Origin: Bacteroidota bacterium
GTDB lineage: Bacteria; Bacteroidota; Bacteroidia; Bacteroidales; Prolixibacteraceae
NCBI GenBank assembly: GCA_023488865.1
Contig: JAMDDG010000200.1
Location: forward strand, 1 to 11,308
DNA length: 11,308 bases
Reading direction: 5' to 3'
A program made the position numbers and the translations under genes. Numbering within the stretch: position 1 is the first letter of the stretch; each line of letters begins with the position of its first letter. This document shows positions 7,611-11,308 of this stretch, in pieces. The notes beneath the pieces were generated by a model. That model was given only the letters and a program-made list of their open reading frames with translations, did not search any database and was not told the DNA's origin.

Positions 7611-7682
7611 AAGAAAGGATAATATTATTTCAGTTATAATAGAAAAAACAATAAATATCAAACTACTAAAACATTTTACCTC

Positions 7683-9194
7683 GTGAAAAGGATGAAGTAC
7701 TTATTTGTGTGTTTTATGTTGATCGGATTGACCGTTTCTTTGAAGGCAAAAGAGTATCCCAAACGTGAGATGAGGGCGGCCTGGATTGCCACCGTCGAAA
7801 ATATTGACTGGCCTTCGACTTCACATTTAACCACAGATGAACAGAAAGCAGAGATGATTGCTTTACTCGACTCGGTGAAAGCATACAACATGAATGCTGT
7901 TGTTTTTCAGATCAGGCCTGACGCCGACGCACTTTATGCATCCGATCTGGAACCATGGTCTGAATGGCTCACCGGCAAACAGGGCCAAGCGCCAGATCCT
8001 TATTACGACCCGCTCCAATTTACCATCGATGAGTGCCGCAAGCGTGGTCTTGATATTCATCTCTGGCTCAATCCTTACCGTGCCATTCAGAATGTCAACA
8101 AAACAAACGCGGCCCCCAACCATGTTGCCAATACCCATCCGGAGTGGATGCTGACCTATGGAACAAAAAAATATTTCGATCCGGGTATCCCGGCCGTACG
8201 TAACCACGTGGCACGTGTGGTGAGCGATCTGGTAAGAAGATACGATATCGATGCCATCCATTTTGATGACTATTTCTATCCTTATAAAATTGCCGGGATT
8301 GAATTTCCGGACGATAATTCGTTCAAAAAATATCACGGAAATTTTGGTCCCCAGGATAAAGAAAACTGGCGCCGCAACAACGTAGACCTGATTATCCGGC
8401 AGCTTCACGATAGTATCAAATCGATCAAACCGACGGTTGAATTCGGAATCTCCCCTTTTGGTGTCTGGAGGAACAAAAAAAATGATCCAAACGGCTCTGA
8501 AACCCGCGCCGGGGTCTCCAACTATGATGATTTGTATGCCGATATCCTCAAATGGCAAAAAGAGAAGTGGATCGATTACGTTACACCCCAATTGTACTGG
8601 TACGTTGGTAAAGAGGTGGCCGATTATGCCATTTTAGCCAAATGGTGGGCCGAACACAGCTATGGTTGCAATATTTACATTGGCCAGGCGCTTTACCTGA
8701 TTGATCCGGCATCACGGGACCAGGCTTGGAGAAGTTCTGATGAAATTATTCAGCAACTCGCGTTGAACCATTCCATTCCTGGCATCAAAGGAAGTATGTA
8801 TTTCAGCGCCAAATTCCTTAAAAAGAATCCTTTGTCGGTAAAAGAAAAACTATTGAACGGTCCCTATCGATACCCATCCCTGACCCCGGTCAATCCGGGA
8901 ATAAAACCCGTGATTCCTTCGCAGCCTGTTGACGCAATCGTTCAAAAGGAGGGAAAAAACATCGTGCTTTCCTGGCAAAAGCAACAAAACAACAGCATGT
9001 TCGTTGTTTATCGGTTTAAACTGCTACAGAGAAAAAGGATTGACCGTCCTGACAAGATCATCTATGTTACTTCCTATCAAAAGCTTCTCTTAAATGCAGC
9101 TAAAGGATACAATCCAGCCCATTACCGGTATGTAGTCACTGCCTTGAGCCCTACTCATGCAGAAAGCGAACCGGTGAAATTCAAAAAGTGGTAA
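7683..9194 (+). CDS. Exported GHL10 (DUF187, YngK-like) family glycoside hydrolase
   Basis: A 503-residue secreted protein with a signal peptide ending near residue 22. The GHL10/DUF187 TIM barrel covers about 27-395: it opens with REMRAAWIATVENIDWPS (28-45), the family hallmark, and continues with VVFQIRPDADALY (73-85), LWLNPYR (127-133), AIHFDDYFYPY (191-201) and FGISPFGVWRN (254-264). Aspartates D195 and D196 are candidate catalytic residues. A small Fn3-like beta domain fills 410-503. The start may be GTG at 7683 or ATG at 7692 (codon 4); both leave a normal signal peptide, and I lean to the ATG because of its compact MKYLF n-region. I recall relatives being linked to peptidoglycan glycan cleavage, but do not rely on it. 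The next gene starts 4 bases after its stop. The precise bond cut is unknown. Confidence 0.88.
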   Translation: MKRMKYLFVCFMLIGLTVSLKAKEYPKREMRAAWIATVENIDWPSTSHLTTDEQKAEMIALLDSVKAYNMNAVVFQIRPDADALYASDLEPWSEWLTGKQGQAPDPYYDPLQFTIDECRKRGLDIHLWLNPYRAIQNVNKTNAAPNHVANTHPEWMLTYGTKKYFDPGIPAVRNHVARVVSDLVRRYDIDAIHFDDYFYPYKIAGIEFPDDNSFKKYHGNFGPQDKENWRRNNVDLIIRQLHDSIKSIKPTVEFGISPFGVWRNKKNDPNGSETRAGVSNYDDLYADILKWQKEKWIDYVTPQLYWYVGKEVADYAILAKWWAEHSYGCNIYIGQALYLIDPASRDQAWRSSDEIIQQLALNHSIPGIKGSMYFSAKFLKKNPLSVKEKLLNGPYRYPSLTPVNPGIKPVIPSQPVDAIVQKEGKNIVLSWQKQQNNSMFVVYRFKLLQRKRIDRPDKIIYVTSYQKLLLNAAKGYNPAHYRYVVTALSPTHAESEPVKFKKW

Positions 9195-9198
9195 TCAA

Positions 9199-9396
9199 AT
9201 GTCGAAGCAAACTTCAAACAGCCAACGGTACCTCGCATTGGATGTACTTCGGGGCATGACGGTTGCACTAATGATCATGGGGGTGCTTCAGCGCATTGCC
9301 CTGGCATACGGTTTTTCGGCCCTGATTGTTTTAGCTGTTGGCAGCTGGATGCTGGGATATGTTTTGTACAAAAAGAAAATATTCATCAAAGTATAA
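9199..9396 (+). pseudogene. Internally deleted DUF5009 (COG4299, MurT-like) membrane protein; 65-codon remnant still in frame
   Basis: The frame joins three pieces I recognise from the DUF5009/COG4299 membrane family, whose members are typically about 370-400 residues. Residues 8-27 (SQRYLALDVLRGMTVALMIM) match the N-terminus. MGVLQRIALAYG (27-38) matches a motif normally more than 100 residues further on. YVLYKKKIFIKV matches the extreme C-terminus. The intervening transmembrane helices are missing, with joints near residue 27 and near 46-49. The frame is preserved, so a two-helix peptide could still be made, but it cannot be a working transporter of the family type. In T. forsythia a protein I recall as MurT, in the murTKQ operon, imports MurNAc; family members are often labelled heparan-alpha-glucosaminide N-acetyltransferase. 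It sits 4 bases after the GHL10 gene and 9 before the amidase gene. An assembly collapse is an alternative. Confidence 0.75.
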
Positions 9397-9405
9397 ATTT
9401 GGATT

Positions 9406-11308
9406 ATGAGGAAAAAATTTCGATTGATTGGATTGAAAAGAATCAAAACTACATTTGTTATAAAATATACCATCTTACTGCTGATTTTCCTTTTGACTTC
9501 GCAAGTTTCACTGGCTGATAAGACCCAGAGATTGTACAAAAAGGCAAATGAAGCGTCCAAACAGTTTGCGATTAGAGCTTCAGCCGGCCGGCCGTATAAA
9601 TTCAAGATTGACACGCTCAAAATGGATCCCAAAGGGACGCAACTGAAGCTGGAGATGTCCTCCACCTTTGCAGATCTTCCTTTCCGGCCTGAAAATGTGC
9701 ATCAGTTCTATGCTGATTACAAACAACTTCTCGGTAGAAAATTCAGGAAAAGCAGTTTATCCATCAGTACAACAGGAAAAGAGATCAGGGAATTGATCCC
9801 CAATTTCTACCGCGATGGTTCCGTTCAAATTGACAAATCCAGGTTATCTGTCCCGAAAGAGCGGCCTGCCCAAATTGTCGTCAACCAGACTAAAAATGCA
9901 CATTCCCCGGAAGGTTTGGAGGGGCGTGGCATCGCGCTGTGGCAGAGCCATGGCTGGTATTACGAAAATACCCTTGATCGCTGGGAATGGCAAAGGGCGC
10001 GAGACTTTCTAACCGTGGAGGATATTTGGACACTCAGTTTCGTGGTGCCATACCTGACCCCGATGCTCGAAAATGCCGGCGCTACGGTGTGGCTCCCGCG
10101 CGAACGCGACCTGGGATCCAAAGAGGTAATTGTGGATGCCGAAAAATCATCTCCGGGTTCAGAATACCACGAAGAGGGTGCGTGGCAACGCACTGCGCAA
10201 CCTGGCTTTGCCCTGAAATACCCCTTTCTGTTTGATGGCGAGAATCCCTTCCAGTTTGGACATGCTCAAACCATAACCACCAAAGCGCAGGCCGATGCAT
10301 TCGTTAAATATGTCCCGGATATCCCGGAAACCCGCGAGTATGCCGTTTATGTTTCGTATGCCGCAGACGATCAAAATATTACCGACGCGCACTATACGGT
10401 GCACCACGCCGGAGGAAAGACAGAACTGGCTGTAAATCAATCCATCGGTGGCGGCACCTGGATCTATCTCGGCACTTTTAAGTTTGAAAAAGGAAAACAT
10501 CCGGAAAACGGCAGGATCGAGCTAAACAATGCCTCTTCTGAACCCGGAAAGAAAGTTTCGGCCGATGCGATCCGCTTAGGCGGGGGAATGGGCAATATCG
10601 TGCGTGGCAAGGCAGAACAGATGAAAAATTTGTTTGCTTTGCGGGAAAAAGAGGGATGGAAAATTGATTCAGCCGCATGGATTCCTTTTTCAAGCCAACG
10701 TCCCAGATACCAGGAGGCAGCCCGTTATTTCTTGCAATATGCAGGATTCCCGGACTCGCTGGTTTACAACCTGAACCGCACCAAAGTAGACTATGCCAAC
10801 CGTGGCTCGGATGCTGCTGCATTTGCCCTCCGCGAAAGCAGTATGGAGGATTACAAAGATGATTACATGTGCCGCGGCGAGTGGGTCAATTACCTGATGG
10901 GCGCCCCCAACGGCCCGACCAAGGCACCCAACGTAAAAGGAATGGGCGTTCCCATGGATATGGCGATGGCTTTTCACACCGATGCCGGGACAACAAAGGA
11001 TAGTTCTATCATTGGTTCTTTGGTCATTTTTGAAACTTCTTTCGAAAAAAAGACCTTTCCCAACGGGCAATCCAAATGGGCCAGCCGCGACCTGGCCGAT
11101 CTGGTCCAGACCCAGGTAGTGAATGATCTTCGGATCCTGCACAAAGCCGACTGGACCCGACGGGGGATGTGGAATAAAAGTTATTTTGAAGCATCCAGGC
11201 CAAAAGTACCCACCGTTTTATCGGAGCTACTCTCCCACCAGAATTTTGCAGACATGTGTATTGCGCAGGACCCGCGATTTAAATTCAATGTCTGCCGGGC
11301 TTTCTACA
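9406..11308 (+). CDS. Exported Amidase_3-like protein with inserted golvesin-type domain, probable N-acetylmuramoyl-L-alanine amidase (3' end outside window)
   Basis: The frame is open from ATG 9406 to the window edge: 634 codons, no stop. A long basic n-region precedes the hydrophobic core of a signal peptide (YTILLLIFLL, 21-30; cleavage near 37). Residues 165-235 and 400 onwards form a split Amidase_3-like zinc hydrolase. IALWQSHGWYYE (176-187) supplies a likely metal histidine H182 and glutamate E187. MAFHTDAGTT (521-530) supplies H524, and VLSELLSHQNFAD (604-616) supplies the likely catalytic E607. Residues about 240-397 are an inserted beta-sandwich domain of the golvesin C-terminal type (VIVDAEKSS to VSADAIRLGGGMG). 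Homologues are often annotated 'xanthan lyase', probably because of that domain. It would cleave the MurNAc-L-Ala amide in the periplasm or outside, freeing glycan for the neighbouring glycosidases and MurNAc for kinase and MurQ. The first 160 residues are a family-specific N-terminal region I cannot assign. Confidence 0.82.
   Translation, partial: MRKKFRLIGLKRIKTTFVIKYTILLLIFLLTSQVSLADKTQRLYKKANEASKQFAIRASAGRPYKFKIDTLKMDPKGTQLKLEMSSTFADLPFRPENVHQFYADYKQLLGRKFRKSSLSISTTGKEIRELIPNFYRDGSVQIDKSRLSVPKERPAQIVVNQTKNAHSPEGLEGRGIALWQSHGWYYENTLDRWEWQRARDFLTVEDIWTLSFVVPYLTPMLENAGATVWLPRERDLGSKEVIVDAEKSSPGSEYHEEGAWQRTAQPGFALKYPFLFDGENPFQFGHAQTITTKAQADAFVKYVPDIPETREYAVYVSYAADDQNITDAHYTVHHAGGKTELAVNQSIGGGTWIYLGTFKFEKGKHPENGRIELNNASSEPGKKVSADAIRLGGGMGNIVRGKAEQMKNLFALREKEGWKIDSAAWIPFSSQRPRYQEAARYFLQYAGFPDSLVYNLNRTKVDYANRGSDAAAFALRESSMEDYKDDYMCRGEWVNYLMGAPNGPTKAPNVKGMGVPMDMAMAFHTDAGTTKDSSIIGSLVIFETSFEKKTFPNGQSKWASRDLADLVQTQVVNDLRILHKADWTRRGMWNKSYFEASRPKVPTVLSELLSHQNFADMCIAQDPRFKFNVCRAFY

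Noticed and set aside
7218..7661. 147-codon minus-strand frame over the structured spacer
   Set aside because: It mixes antisense of the transglutaminase gene with the hairpin element, and its arginine-rich translation comes from the GC-rich palindromes. No start context or homology I can recognise.
7863..8591. 242-codon minus-strand frame inside the GHL10 gene
   Set aside because: It is fully antisense to a well-supported family protein and its translation has no domain-like features. It is a shadow of the real gene.
9815..10235. Short plus-strand frames within the amidase gene
   Set aside because: The amidase frame is open without interruption from 9406 to the window end and shows clear family motifs, so these are other-frame shadows.
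3449..11308. Polysaccharide-utilization locus of the SusC/SusD type
   Set aside because: No SusC- or SusD-like gene, hybrid two-component system or ECF sigma pair is visible. Only separate exported hydrolases are seen.

Overview
The window looks like chromosomal DNA of a member of the Bacteroidota, probably Bacteroidales or a close relative. Several things point there: a kinase-MurQ pair, a DUF5009-type (MurT/COG4299) gene remnant, an Amidase_3-like protein with an inserted golvesin-type domain (often labelled 'xanthan lyase' in this phylum), a GH9 enzyme fused to a NodB-like domain, a good TTG-N19-TAnnTTTG promoter, and starts without clear Shine-Dalgarno sequences. No database search was possible, so family calls rest on motif recognition.

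Layout. Positions 1-1531 hold the end of sucC and all of sucD (succinyl-CoA synthetase, + strand), ordinary TCA-cycle housekeeping genes. A perfect 32-bp-arm palindrome (1525-1592) follows. It covers the stop codons of both sucD and the convergent murQ and should terminate transcription in both directions. On the minus strand, a BadF/BadG-type sugar kinase (MurK-like, GTG start, 3252-2407) and murQ (2397-1573) form a two-gene operon. A 196-bp divergent spacer (3253-3448) separates it from a plus-strand run of exported proteins: GH9-NodB fusion (3449-5980), transglutaminase-like lipoprotein (5994-7436), a 246-bp spacer with a GC-rich hairpin-forming element, a GHL10/DUF187 glycosidase (7683-9194), a drastically shortened DUF5009 gene (9199-9396), and a zinc-amidase-like protein (9406 to beyond the right edge).

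How the genes fit together. The amidase-like protein would cut stem peptides from MurNAc, and the transglutaminase-fold lipoprotein may act on peptides or on cross-links. GHL10 and GH9-NodB would act on the glycan. Imported amino sugar would be phosphorylated by the kinase, and MurQ would turn MurNAc-6-phosphate into GlcNAc-6-phosphate. I read the whole as a peptidoglycan (muropeptide) salvage locus. Only MurQ is a firm functional assignment; the extracellular steps are inferred from family and neighbourhood.

Most notable points: the presumed MurNAc-transporter gene is reduced in frame to 65 codons that keep its two ends and one central motif; the GH9-NodB fusion has an unusual first metal-site motif; sucD and murQ end in one long perfect palindrome; the 7437-7610 spacer holds a structured, repeat-like element. 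There are no gene-free stretches above 300 bases, and no tRNA, rRNA, CRISPR array, SusC/SusD pair or intact mobile element.
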